This document shows positions 1 to 12,700 of a stretch of DNA of 64,000 bases, in pieces; positions within the stretch are counted from its first letter, which is position 1; each line of letters opens with the position of its first letter. The DNA is from a virus. Made by a program: the position numbers and the translations under genes. The notes under the pieces were generated by a model, which saw only the letters and a list, made by a program, of their open reading frames with translations, did not search any database and was not told the DNA's origin. The stretch spans positions 1 to 64,000 of IMG/VR virus record IMGVR_UViG_3300019776_000550; one strand, written 5' to 3'.

Positions 1-2223
1 AATAATCCTCCTAAAATAACTAAAAAAGCATTAGGTGGTTATTTACCCAAACATGGTTTAGGAGCAGGTACTATTTTAAATTTAATTTCAGGTGCATCTA
101 CTGCTACTGCTGGATTAGTAGATAGTTTTAATGACCCTGATAATCCTAAACAAGGTTTAAGTGCAATTAGTGGAGCATTGCAGGGTAATGCTGCAATTCC
201 TGGAGTAGGACTTATTCTTGGTGCAGTTAGTGGACTTAAAAATGCTCAAAAACAAAAAGAACTTCTTGAAAAGAAGGAGATGATGAAAAATAATCAAACT
301 ATGGATTATTTCAAAGTTCGTAGCAAAGGTATTTTAGAAGACTATAATACACAAGGAAATCAAGGTTCTTTTTATGCTAAAGGTGGTAAAATTGCAAATC
401 CTCAATATGAAGTAGAACATGGTGAAGTTGTTATGGGAGATGATGTTCAACTTACTGGAGGTCAAAAATTAGCTTCTAATTTACATAAGGTAGTTGGTAA
501 AACACATGAGCAATATAATCCTAATACAGTAAATGGTACAGGAGAAGATGGCAGCGGAGGTGAATTTATATTTTCAAACAGATTGAAATTAGGAAATAAA
601 ACATTTGCACAACATGCAGAAACAATAGCTAAACAAAAAGCTAAATCTGAAAAAGCATCTAATCATAATGATTATATATTTAAGAATACTGCAAATGCTA
701 ATATTGAACTTGCTGATTCTAAATTGCAACAATTAGCTCAAATACAAGAAGCTATGAAAAAGCAATATGGAGTAACTAAATTTGCTTATGGAGGTAGTAT
801 TCCTAAATTTGGAAAAGGAGGTTTATCTGATTTAATGAAACAAGATAATATAATTAGAAATAGATTAGCTGTTATTGAAAAGAATCTTAAAGGTACTTTT
901 ACAGATAAAAATATACCTGAAGCATTAAAACGAGAAGCTAGAAATTTAAAACTACAATTATCAAATATACAAAGAAGCGTAGCTAGCAGAAGTCAAAACA
1001 TAAATCCAGCAGCTATCAATAATAAAAGTTTGAGTTTAAGAGGTTTAAATTTAAGTAACGGATTAAAAACCGTTGGAAAAGTACTTGGGGCAGGAGCGGG
1101 AAGTTTTGGTAGAGTTTTAAACCATCCTCTTGCATGGTTAGCATTAGGATTAAGTGGTGATACATCACCTACTCAAAAGAAACCTAATGAAAAACCAATT
1201 TCTTCAAAAGTATTAGCTAATTTACAAGCACAAGGTTTTACACCTGATAAAGTAAATGTAAATTCTAAAGTTAATCCTAATGAATTAACAGTTGCTCAAC
1301 GAAGAGCTTTAAGAAATCAAAATCTAGCAGCTTCAACTAATTCTAATGCACCTGTTAGAAATAATACAACAAGACCTGTTGGCAATACCAATCAACAGAC
1401 ACCTCAAGCTACTGAACCTATTGTAGATAATCGCATTAATTATGAAGCAAAACCACTTGCTATTAAACAATTTGATAACACACCTAATAAATTACCTGAT
1501 GTTTCAAATAGAGTAGATGCAGAAGCAGCTGCAAAAGCATTGTCTACAAAACCAGGTGTTGGTGGAGGTGATAAATCAAAGTTAGATTGGACTACAGCAG
1601 CTAGTGGACTTATGTCAGGTCTTAATTACATGACTAACAACAACATGATTAATAATTATAAAACTAATGTTCCAGTAAGTCTTATGCAAAATCCTAATTA
1701 TCAGTATTTTGATAGAAGTGGATTAGCAAGACATAGTGTAAGAGGACTTACTAATTCAGTAATGAATAATCCATTTATAAACCAAGCTGGTAAACAAATG
1801 GCATTTGCAAATAGTTTAAAGGCAACTAATGAAATTGAACAACAAGAAGCTAATAGAAAAATGGATTATGATAGACAGTATAGAGCGCAACTGTTAGATA
1901 CTGAAAATCGCAATTCAATGATTCTTAATAGAGCTAGAGAACAACAACTTGCAAATGAAAATACTAAACTAGGATTAAGACAAGAAAATCTTAATAATAT
2001 GTTTACAAACATTAATACTGCATTATCTGAAAATGCTGCTATGAAGAGCAATGAAAGAGCAATGCAATATCTTGGTGCTGCATATATAAATAGATTAGGA
2101 ATTACACCCGAAGAATTTGCTAAAGACCCACTAGGAATATTAACTGGTAAAAAAGAAAATGTTGATAAACAAAAAATGGGTGGATTTATTAAACTAAAAG
2201 GTTATAAAAATGCTTCCAAATAA
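1..2223 (+). CDS. Virion structural protein (5' partial)
   Basis: The reading frame is open from base 1, so the gene starts outside the window and at least 740 residues are present. The TTG at 178 is internal, not a start. The chain has a Gly/Ala-rich hydrophobic stretch near the left edge, a segment with GGKIANPQYEVEHGEVV that I associate with phage structural proteins, GKGG-type glycine-rich patches, an Asn/Gln/Thr-rich low-complexity middle and a long helical, Gln/Asn-rich C-terminal part. It overlaps the next gene by 14 bases. Lying just upstream of the giant polymerase gene, it could be a tail or injected cargo protein. That role is inferred from position; no enzymatic motif is visible. 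Confidence 0.7.
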   Translation, partial: NNPPKITKKALGGYLPKHGLGAGTILNLISGASTATAGLVDSFNDPDNPKQGLSAISGALQGNAAIPGVGLILGAVSGLKNAQKQKELLEKKEMMKNNQTMDYFKVRSKGILEDYNTQGNQGSFYAKGGKIANPQYEVEHGEVVMGDDVQLTGGQKLASNLHKVVGKTHEQYNPNTVNGTGEDGSGGEFIFSNRLKLGNKTFAQHAETIAKQKAKSEKASNHNDYIFKNTANANIELADSKLQQLAQIQEAMKKQYGVTKFAYGGSIPKFGKGGLSDLMKQDNIIRNRLAVIEKNLKGTFTDKNIPEALKREARNLKLQLSNIQRSVASRSQNINPAAINNKSLSLRGLNLSNGLKTVGKVLGAGAGSFGRVLNHPLAWLALGLSGDTSPTQKKPNEKPISSKVLANLQAQGFTPDKVNVNSKVNPNELTVAQRRALRNQNLAASTNSNAPVRNNTTRPVGNTNQQTPQATEPIVDNRINYEAKPLAIKQFDNTPNKLPDVSNRVDAEAAAKALSTKPGVGGGDKSKLDWTTAASGLMSGLNYMTNNNMINNYKTNVPVSLMQNPNYQYFDRSGLARHSVRGLTNSVMNNPFINQAGKQMAFANSLKATNEIEQQEANRKMDYDRQYRAQLLDTENRNSMILNRAREQQLANENTKLGLRQENLNNMFTNINTALSENAAMKSNERAMQYLGAAYINRLGITPEEFAKDPLGILTGKKENVDKQKMGGFIKLKGYKNASK

Positions 2224-3799
2224 GATAAACTTTTTCAATTACAAACCTATATCAGCACCTGAAAATCTTGATGCTTATAAATCAGCTATTGATAACGCTG
2301 TTAGTCAATATGATAAGAATGTAGAAGCGGCAGGTGTATTAGAAATAGCATTAAGTAAAATTAAAGCTTTACCTTCTGATGTTGAATATGTTAATGCTGT
2401 AAAACAAAAACTTCAAGATTCATTTAGTAATTTAGCTACTACAGTTCAAGGTAACAAAAGATGGGACTTAGCTAATGATACTCTTAATGAAATGAAGCTA
2501 ACAATTCTTAAAGACCAAAATTTACAAGGTATTCAAGATAGTTATAAGGGTTATCAAGATGAATTAGACCTTGAGCAGAAGTTAATGGCATCGGGTAAAA
2601 CACCTGTTAATTTAAATATAGTTGATTGGAAGAATCATCGCACTATTTCTCCTAATGGGGAATTGAATATTTATCGTAGCAAAGTTCAACCTAAAGCAGA
2701 TTACAATGCTGAAATGTTTGAAATTGCTAAAGTTCTTCAACCCGAAGTTATTGATTCTGCATTACAAGCGAGTGGTACAGAAGGATTCTTAATGTCTGTT
2801 AAAAAAGAACAGTTAACAGATGAAATGATTAATAATAAAATGCCTGAAATGTTTAGAACTTATGTTAATACAGATAGTTATAAACAAGAAAAAGTTCTTA
2901 AATTAAAAGAGTTAAATCAAAGAGGAATTACAGGACAAGAAGCTGAAAAACAAGCTGATTTAGAAATAGCAACTAATTTAAAAACTGTTGCTAAACTTAG
3001 AATGGTTAGTAGAGAGGATAAACAGTTTGTTCAAGACCCTAATTATACAAGAGAACAAAACTTACAAAACGAAATTATCAAAATCAAAGCTAAAGAAGAA
3101 GCAAAAAGAAAAGGTAATTTAGCTTATGAAGATGGTGTATTTCAACGAGGTGAAGGTTTCTCATTAGATGGTACTAACATTGATAGAGTAGTAAATATAA
3201 ACAGCAAGAAAATAGTAGATGGTTTAGCTGGTACTAATCTTGTTCCTGATAAATCTGAAGTTAAATTGCTTGATGGAACCGATTTAGATGATTATGATAT
3301 TGTTAAATTTATACCTAAGGGTCTGGTAACATCTAATGTATCAGGAAATGAAGATTTTGTAGGAGCTTTTGTTGGTGATTTACAAGTTAAAGATAGTAAT
3401 GGTAAAATAAAAACAGTAAGAGCTTATTCTAAAAATAGAAATAAAGATATTAAAGCTAGCTTTAATACATTATCAGCAGTTCACAAAGCTAGTATAAACT
3501 TACCCGAAGGCAGAGGACGAGTAGTAGATGATAGTTCTGGAGTTTTAGGTTCTCCTATATTTAAGATTGAAGTTGTAGGTAGAAAGAATGGAACTTTTGT
3601 AATTAAACCTGTTATATTTAATCCTCAAACAAGAGAAACATACTTACCTTCTAAATCAGATTTAGAATCATTTGGATTAAAACCTCAAATGACTTTAGAA
3701 GAATTAGAAAATAGAAGTCTTAATAAACTTGAACCTTTTGTTGAACAACTAAGTAAAAGTAATAAAAATTTAGTAGACGAATCATGGGAAAGCAACTAA
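2210..3799 (+). CDS. Putative virion or cargo protein, 529 aa
   Basis: I do not recognise a domain. The N-terminal half (to about residue 310) is strongly helical and charged, with coiled-coil-like stretches. The C-terminal part is rich in beta-type segments and ends acidic. The ATG lies inside the end of the preceding gene, and the stop overlaps the giant RNA polymerase gene by 16 bases, so the three are translationally linked. In studied crAss-like phages, genes next to the polymerase encode proteins packed in the capsid or tail; this protein is a candidate for such a role by position only. Confidence 0.6.
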   Translation: MLPNKINFFNYKPISAPENLDAYKSAIDNAVSQYDKNVEAAGVLEIALSKIKALPSDVEYVNAVKQKLQDSFSNLATTVQGNKRWDLANDTLNEMKLTILKDQNLQGIQDSYKGYQDELDLEQKLMASGKTPVNLNIVDWKNHRTISPNGELNIYRSKVQPKADYNAEMFEIAKVLQPEVIDSALQASGTEGFLMSVKKEQLTDEMINNKMPEMFRTYVNTDSYKQEKVLKLKELNQRGITGQEAEKQADLEIATNLKTVAKLRMVSREDKQFVQDPNYTREQNLQNEIIKIKAKEEAKRKGNLAYEDGVFQRGEGFSLDGTNIDRVVNINSKKIVDGLAGTNLVPDKSEVKLLDGTDLDDYDIVKFIPKGLVTSNVSGNEDFVGAFVGDLQVKDSNGKIKTVRAYSKNRNKDIKASFNTLSAVHKASINLPEGRGRVVDDSSGVLGSPIFKIEVVGRKNGTFVIKPVIFNPQTRETYLPSKSDLESFGLKPQMTLEELENRSLNKLEPFVEQLSKSNKNLVDESWESN

Positions 3800-6700
3800 G
3801 CAAAGCTGCGCAAGACGCATTATCATATTATCAAAATCAAGAAGTAATTAATGCACCTAATACAGAATTAGATGGTAGTAAATACTTAAAAGGATTTAGC
3901 GAAACTAATCTAAACAGCATTAATGATTACAAAGCTAATAAACAAATTTGGTACGAAGGGTTAACTAACTCACTTGTAAAAAATACAGCTAAGGCTGGTA
4001 TCAGATTTGTTGATGGTTTTGGTGGAGTAGCTACAGCTTTAACGGATATTGTTACTAATAATAGTTTGTCATCTGCTATAGAAGGCGAGGATATGGCAGC
4101 TAAAAGAGAAGGTGTTACAGGAGTTCTTGAAACAATTTATGATAATCCTTTTTCTAAAAATATAACAAGACCTTTAGAAGCTTGGTTAGATGAACAATTA
4201 CCAGTTTATCAAACAGAAGCTCAACAACAATCATATAATCCTCTTAATTTAGGATTTCTTGATAAAGCACTTGATGGAGTGGCTTATATAGCAGGTATGG
4301 CAGGAGGAGCTAAATTTGCTACATTAGGAGCTAAAGGTTTAGGAAAAGCAGCTAAGTTTATTTCTGCTGCTGCTAGAGAAGGCAAAGATTTAAATTATGT
4401 TAAAACTCTTTTTGGTGAAAGTACTTCTTTGCTAGATGATTTAGCAAAAAGTAAAAATTCACCTGTTAAAGAATTAGCTACAAACTTATGGGATGATATG
4501 TTTGGAGCTATGGTTGAATCAGGAGCAGAAGCGGCTGAAACTAAGAAAACTATATTTGAAAATCTTAAAAATAAAGCTTTAGCTGAAAACAAAGGACTTC
4601 CGTTAACAAAAGAACAAGAAGCTGAGTTGGAAAAACAAGCTTCTGTAGGAGGTGCTGCTAACTTTTTAGTTAATATGGTTACTACAGGGATGGCTAATAA
4701 TGTTGTATTTAAGCCATTACTTAAAACCAAATGGTTAGATGATGTAATAGGCAATACTGCTATAAAGAATGAAATGATTAATCCTAATTTCATTGGTAAA
4801 AAAGGTACTGACTACATATTAGATAAAACAGTTAAAAATCAAAAGTTATACGAAAGACTATTTAAAAGTGATGTAACTAAAAATATACTTACAGAAGGTA
4901 CACAAGAAGGTGTTCAGTTTGCAAGTAATGATTATTTTGTAAATCTTTTATCAGAACCTTCTAAAGAATCTGTAGATGAATTAGGAGATTTGTATGCTGC
5001 TGTTACTAGAGGTGGTTTAGAAACCTTTATGAAAACTGCTCAAAATATGGGAAGTGTTGATGCAGTTCACTCAATGCTTATAGGTAGTTTATTAGGAGGA
5101 GGTTCATCAGCTTTGCAAAATATAGCTAACAGAAAAGATATTGATGCTAATACACAAGCTGCAATTGATTATGCTAATAGAAATAGTCTGAACAACAAAG
5201 ATGTTACAGAAGGTATTAAATATTTTGCAAAATCAAAAGAATATGCACAAGTAGCTGACGCTGCTGTTAGAAATGGAGATAGACTTACTTATGAAACTGC
5301 TAAGTATTTAGGATTTGCTAATTATATCAATGCAAGAGTTTCTATGAATAAATTTGACGATGTGGTCAGTGAGCTTAATGAGCTTAAATCTGTCCCATTA
5401 GACAAATTTAAGGAACAATTTGATATGACTTATGAAAAAGGATTTGATGAAAAGAAAAGAAATGAAATGATTGATTATGCTCTTGCTGTAGCTAATCAAA
5501 TCAAAACTAGTCAAACTAAAATTATGTCTAACTTTGGACATAAAATTAATGCACTTGAAGCAAAAAATCCTGATAACAAAAAACTATTACCATTTCTTAC
5601 TTCATTAGATATACTTAGAGAAAACTACACAACTAGAGAAAATGAGCTTATTGATAAGTTTAAAGCTAATGGTGTAGATTATACAGCTTTCCAAAAGAAA
5701 GAAGCTAGTGATGAACAAATTGCAGCTAAACAAGGTAATCTAGCAGAATTACAAAAGCAGCTTACTGATATTCAAGGTAATAAAGATTTAGACCCTAAAG
5801 ATAAATTAGCACAAATTAATGAAATTTCTAATAAAATTGTAAAAGCATCTGATGATTTACAAAGAACTGTAACAGAAGGTACTTATAAAGAATTATTTAG
5901 AAAAGAACTTACTGATGAATATAAGCCACAAGTAGATGATAAAACTCAAAGTTTTATTTATGAAACATATTCAAAAGATTTAAATGATTTTGTTGCTATT
6001 CAAACAGCTAAAGAAAAACTTATTGATTTTTATAGCCGAATTACAAAAGATGAATCTTATGCTGAAAAGGTAGTTAAAAAATTAACAGCTAGAAAAAATG
6101 ATACTGAAATCGCTAAAATGTTTACTGTATCAGGTAACTTAGTTAACAAACCTAAAGTAACTAAGAAAACTAATGATGATGGAAAAGAAGAAGAAATATC
6201 AGAAGACAATTATGTTTTTGAAGAAGGTCAAGCACAAGGGGATTTAGGTAGAGAAGAATATATCAAAACAGGTGACGTTTATCAACTAAACAGAAGTATT
6301 TATGGCTATAACAAAGGTTATAGTCAGGCATCTAATAAAGCTGCTGCAAAAAATAAAGGTGAAACTTATGAAATGTTTGAAGTTGTTGATACTAAAACAA
6401 CAGTTTTACCTGACGGAAGTTTAAAAGGAGAAGTTCAGGTATCTAACAATAAAGGTTACAAAGAATGGATTGATGTAAGAGACTTTAAAAAGATAATCAA
6501 ACCAATGGGACAGTCAGCAACTGCTCCTATTAAAATGAATAATCGTAGTGAAGAGTACAAGTTTTATCAAGAATATAATGATAGAGCTGTAAGATTTACT
6601 AGAGATGGAGTAACTTACATTGGTAAAATTGCATTACCTAGAGTTAGAACTACAAAAGATGGTAAATTAGTTGTAAAAGCAGGTACTTATGATATAATTT

Positions 6701-9700
6701 ACTTGGATAAAGATGGTAAGCAAAAGACTATTCAAGGTATTAGCTTTAATAATAATCTTAATCGTAGGTTGAACATTAAATCTATTGAAATACTAAGTAA
6801 AAATCTTAGCAATCTAATAGATTTAAAATTAAATGCTGAATTTTATATAAGCAATCTTCTTAAAACAATTAAAACAAAAGAAGAAAAAATTAACAATTAT
6901 AAACAAAAACTTAAAGCTTTAAATGCAAACGATGGTTCTGTAAAAAATATTGCAGATGATATTAAACAACTTTTAGCAACATCTATAGCAAATGAAATAA
7001 ATACGAGAGAATCAGATGTAGAGGTTTTAAAAGATAGTATTAAAAATTTAAAATTATTTGCAGATAAAGATGAAGCTTTTGATTTAGATAATCCTTTACC
7101 AAAAGTAATTCAAGAAGCTCTTGATACAGTACAAGCTTATCGTGATTCTAATGCTCAATTAAAAGAATCAGATAAGCAAAAACTTCTAAAAGAAAAACTC
7201 AAGCTTATAAATGAAGAAAGAAAAATTATTGCAGAAAAATTAGGTGAAATAAGTGAAGCAATAAAAGCGTCTTTACCTAAAGATGAACTCACACAAAACA
7301 TTTTAGATAAAAATGATAATCTTACAGATGCTTTATTAGAAATTATTGATAGTCAAGCTGAATCACCAAGTAAAGATGCTACATTTGTTGATTTGTATAA
7401 ACAACTTTTAACTAAAGAGATTGAATTAGCTGAAATCAGAAAAGAATTAGAAGATGATTTATATGATAAGATAGCACAAGAAACAGGTATTCTAAGTCCT
7501 AAAGCTATTAAATTAGGAGAATTAGATGCTATGATTAGTTTTTGGAATTATACTACTAACAAAGGTTATCGTTATAGTTCAGGTTATCCTAAATGGTATT
7601 CGAAGAACTTCCACGATGATGCTGATTTTGATGTAAGTGTATCTGAATCAGACAATGCGGATGAAAGTATAATTAAAACAAAAGCTCCTTCTGACCCTTC
7701 TAAGATTTCAGGAAAGTACGCTGATGAAAAAAGAAACTTTTTTAAATATTTTTATAGTGTACCTGTTGATAATGTTAATCCTATTAACTTAGAAGTAGAG
7801 GTAGATGGTGATACTATCTATCTTAAATTTGAGCATAATAAAATTCCAATGGTTACTACTTTACAGAGTTCTGTAAAAGATGGTAGTCCATTAGCTAAAT
7901 TTAGAGAATCACTTAAAGAAGCTTATGCTAAGAATCAAGCTGATGGAAAGAAAACTTTTATTACTCCTAATGGGAAGTTTTCAGCTTTTCAAAAAGGAAG
8001 TGTAAACAAACCTATTCAAGAAGTATTTAAAGGTATTGATTTTGATATAGAAGTTGCTGAAGGAAAGATAGGTGAAGAAGATGTAATTATGGAAGTAAAT
8101 AAGGTATTTTATAATGTTAAAAACGGAAGACCTTATGTTATAAATCGTAAATTAGGCATATTACAACCTGTAATTGTAGGAACTTTAGCAGAAGCTAAAA
8201 TTAAAGATAAAAAAGGTAATGTATTTACTCTTGCTGATACTATTTTCAATTATATAACTTATATTAAGTTATCAAAAGATAAAGTATCTGATAATGACTA
8301 TCAAAACCGAATTAAAAGTTTTTATATGCATTTGAATAGCTTTGTATTTACAGCTAATTCTAATTCTATTGGAACACAAGCTGATATGGTAAAAGGAGCT
8401 ATTGATATTATAGAAGCTGGAGGTGAGTGGTCATTGGTTTATTTAGATGCTGATGGTAATAAACAAAAGATTGATATATTTGATGAAGATGGTGTAAGCA
8501 AATTAGCAAAGGAACAAATTGAAAGACGATTAGTAAACCCTAAATTAGAAACTGAAAACTTTAAATATGATAATAAATTTAGTCCATTTGTTACATTTAT
8601 AGTTAATGAAAATGGACTTCCATTGCCTGTTAAATTAGACAAAGATGATTCTTATACTTACGCAACATTTTTAAAAGAATCAGCAGGTTTAAAAAGTAAT
8701 TTAGAAGTTCAAGATATTACAACTAATCCTACTTATTTTAAAGGAGGTTATTTTACTTTTGATGTTGACAGTAAACCTGTTGTAAATATAAATAATTTTA
8801 GTCCTAGAAGAATCATCAAGAAAGAATCTGCTCAAGAATCAGCAGCTGAAATACCTCCTGTTGTAAACACAAAGGCTAGTAGAAGAATCATCAAGAAAAA
8901 AGATGTAACAGATACAACATCAAGTTTTGATTTTGGTGCAACATCTGCTCAAGAATCAGCAGCTGAAGAAGCTGATGAAACATCTTCTGCTGAAGTACCT
9001 CCTGTTGTAAACACAATGGCTAGTAGATTTTCAGTAACAAAAAATAGATTTCAAAAAGAAGCTGATGATAAATCTGATGATTCAGATAATTTTTTCAATA
9101 AACAATCTCTTGAAATAGCAGGTACAGCTAGACTTAGAGATATGACAACTTCTGAATTAGAAGCTGCTAGAGATAAGTTTGAAAATAAATATGGTGTTAA
9201 TTTTGAATTAGTAAATGGGTTAATCAATGGTAGAGCTTGGGGTATGGTTACAAAAGCTGGTGAGGTATTTATATCAGATACAGCCCCATTAGGAACAGAT
9301 TATCATGAAGAGTTTCACCTAGTTAGTCAGCATATGTTAACTAAATCTGAATTAAATGATTTATATGCAGAAGCAAGAAACAGATACGGAAATCTAAATG
9401 ATTATGAATTAGAAGAACTTCTTGCAGAAGGATTTAGAATGTATGCACTTGGTTATAATGGCTTTGTTGGTAAAATAGCTTATTACTTTAATAAACTAAT
9501 AAATGGTATTAAATTATTATTGGGTATTAAAGGTACACCAATTGAGCAATTATATTCTGATATTTTGTATGGTAAGTATTATGCAAAACCTGTTTATGAA
9601 GGTACAGTTAGAAACAGTCAGGTTTTAAGCTATGATGAAAAGCAAGAAATTTCAAGTCATATTACTAAATTTGTATTACATACGATTAAAACAGCCGGTT

Positions 9701-12700
9701 TAGATAACGATAAAAAGCGATTTATAGAGTTTATTAACGATAGTTATTATCGTGAAAAAATGATAAATGAAGTTCTTAATCCTGAAGATTTTAATGATGA
9801 CCCTGACCTTAAACAACTTATCATTGATAATAACAGTAACGCAGTCGCATCTTATTTTGCTGTAGCGGTTCATACTTACATGGAACATTTGGAAAAAACA
9901 AATCCTTTTTTAGCTACTAAAGCATATAACACGTTTAAATACAGTGAAATATTATCATTTGCAAAAGCTTATTTCAACAACGTTCTTAAAACAAATATTG
10001 AAGAAGAAATTGATGAAGAAGAAGCTTCAACTACAAATGATATTAGAAAAAAAGGAGATGCTGAAACTGACTTCTTTACAAGTAGCTTAACTAAACTTCG
10101 TTTGTTAATTGTAAATGAAAGTGACGGTACAGAGTTTGGACATTTAAATCCTGCTACTTTTATGAGCATGATTTATAATCATATCAGAGATGCTAATGAG
10201 GATATATCTGATTACAATAGTTTTAAAAATAACTTAATAAGTTTATTAAGTAATAAAAATTTAGCAGATAGATACGGTAAAGAATACACAAATGGTTTAA
10301 GAAACATAATTCGATTATTAGATATGGATAAACCATTATCTGATAAAACTGATAAACATACTGTTAATTTACAGAATTTATTATTTGAAGTATTTTCTAA
10401 AGTAGAAAATGAATTTCAAGTATTAAAAGCTATATCAAGTGATGAAATAAAAAATAAATATAATACAGAAAATATAAATGATTTAAAAAAGACAATCCAA
10501 TCATTAGATTCTGAATTACTTTCTAAAATAGAAAATGAATTTGGAGTATCAAAAGCTATATCAAATGACAAAGGTATAATAAGAGCTTTTGTTAATCAAA
10601 CAATTGAAAAACAACATGATGCTATTCAAAAAAGAGTTAGAGATTCTATTATAAAAGAATTAGTTAATGGAAATTTAACATTAGATTCAAAAAAGAGAAG
10701 TTCAGCAGAAATAGCTCGTGTAGCTAATCAATTATTTGGCACAAATATTTATACAGAAAGTATGTTTTCATCTGCTGATTATGCATCTTCTAAGTTAGCT
10801 AATAGCATGTATCATACTATTAATCACATTTTAGATGGTAGAACTAGCGATAAACCTACAGTAAAAGAACGTGAACAACAAAAAGCTGAAAGAGCTGATA
10901 ATATTGCTAAAATATTAGATTATAATAAATCATCTATTGACAGAGTTGTGGCAACAATAGCTACAAGTGAAGGTTTAGATAAAGTATTTAATATTCGTAA
11001 TGCAGAAGGTTCTCCTCAATATAGTTTATCAAATTATTCTAGCGCACATAAAAGACTTGAAGATTACAAGAAGAAAGAAAACCCTTTAAAATCTGATTTA
11101 GAATTTACTAAATTAGTTTTAATGAATGGAGTTCAAACTAAGGGTAATGAAACAGAAGGTATTACAGCTAATAAACTTAATCAGCTTGATATTTTACTTT
11201 ATTATATTGAATCAGTTTTGAAAAACAAAGTTCTACCTTATGCTTTTAGTGGTGATAAATCAACATTATTAGGTATTAAAGCAAAAGGTTATGTTTTTGA
11301 AGATGATTATGATTTTACAAGAGTTTATAGTAAAATTCTTGATAAAGAAATAGCTTTCTTGCAAGCATTTGAAGGTAAAGAAGTTTTTCAAAAGATGAAG
11401 TTAGAACTTCCTACATTTGAAATTTTAAAACTTTCAAATTCTAAATTATACACTCAATTACTTAATGCTGTTAATAATAATACTTTAACCGATAATTTAA
11501 GAGAAGAAGCTATTAAAGCTTTGATTAAACATAATGAAATAAAAGGATATGAGTTAGCTGCTTACATTAAAGATAAAACAGGAGTTGAGTATGCAGAATC
11601 ACAGCTAGTTAAATTTTATAATATTTATACAACATCAATTGCTGAACAAACTAATGAGCTTACAGGCTCTCTTAATTTTTATAGTGATTTTGCTAAACGT
11701 GCTTATGCTTTATCATCTACTAAGATTAATCTTAGATTAGATGAAGAGTTTGTAAATTGGTACAATTCAAAATATAGCAAAGGTTTATATAAAATAAATG
11801 CAAATGAATTAAAATCAGTTGTAATTAATGATGTTGAAAGAAAAGCATTTGCAGCTGAATTAGGTGACTTTGATAATGCAGCTGATGCACAAGGTTACAT
11901 GCACTATCATTCTGCTAGATTTATGCTTGTGTCTAGTGGTAGATGGAATGAAAAACTTGATATGATTTTCAAAGATTTAGATAGATTAGAAGCTAAAACT
12001 CTTTTAACTGAATCAGATATAAGTCAGCATAATGATTTAATTGAAAAACTTAATGAACAAGTTAGTGTATTAAAACCTCAACATTTTGGTTTTCAAAATT
12101 ACAATGGTGTTGACGTACCTACTTTTTATAAGTTATCAGTATTACCACTTTCTAAAGTTATTACAACAGGTAGTAATTTAGATGTTGTTAGACAACTTAT
12201 GTTAAAAAGTGGTGTTGATTTAGTAATGTTTGAATCAGCTAATAAAGTTGGTAGAAGAATAGATAATGGTACTATATCAATGTATGATAAAAATGGTAAT
12301 TTTAATTTAGGAAGAGTTGTTAAATTAAATGTTAATTCTTATGATGGTAATATAAAACCTGATGAAAATACAGTATTTGTATTTGGAGCAAATCCTGAAT
12401 TTAGACATGGAGGAGGAGCAGCTAAAGTAGCCGTTGATAAATTTGGTATTCAAAACAAAGAATCTAAATCAAATAACGCTTATGGTTTAATTACTAAAGA
12501 CTTGATGGGTTATGGTAACTTTGATGAAAGCATTCTTGAAGTATCGGCTTTTGGAGGAGTTTACTATGAATCAGAAGGAGCAACTTTTTGGCCTGATTCT
12601 GTTGATTATAAAGGAGTGCGGTATCAAAAATTAGATGATGGAACTACTACTGTAGGAAAATTAGTTGAAGGTAAATATAGAAAAGGCAGTCAATTTGAAA

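Noticed and set aside
178-2223. A TTG start at 178 for the first protein
   Set aside because: The frame is open back to base 1 with the same composition, so the TTG is internal and the gene is cut by the window edge.
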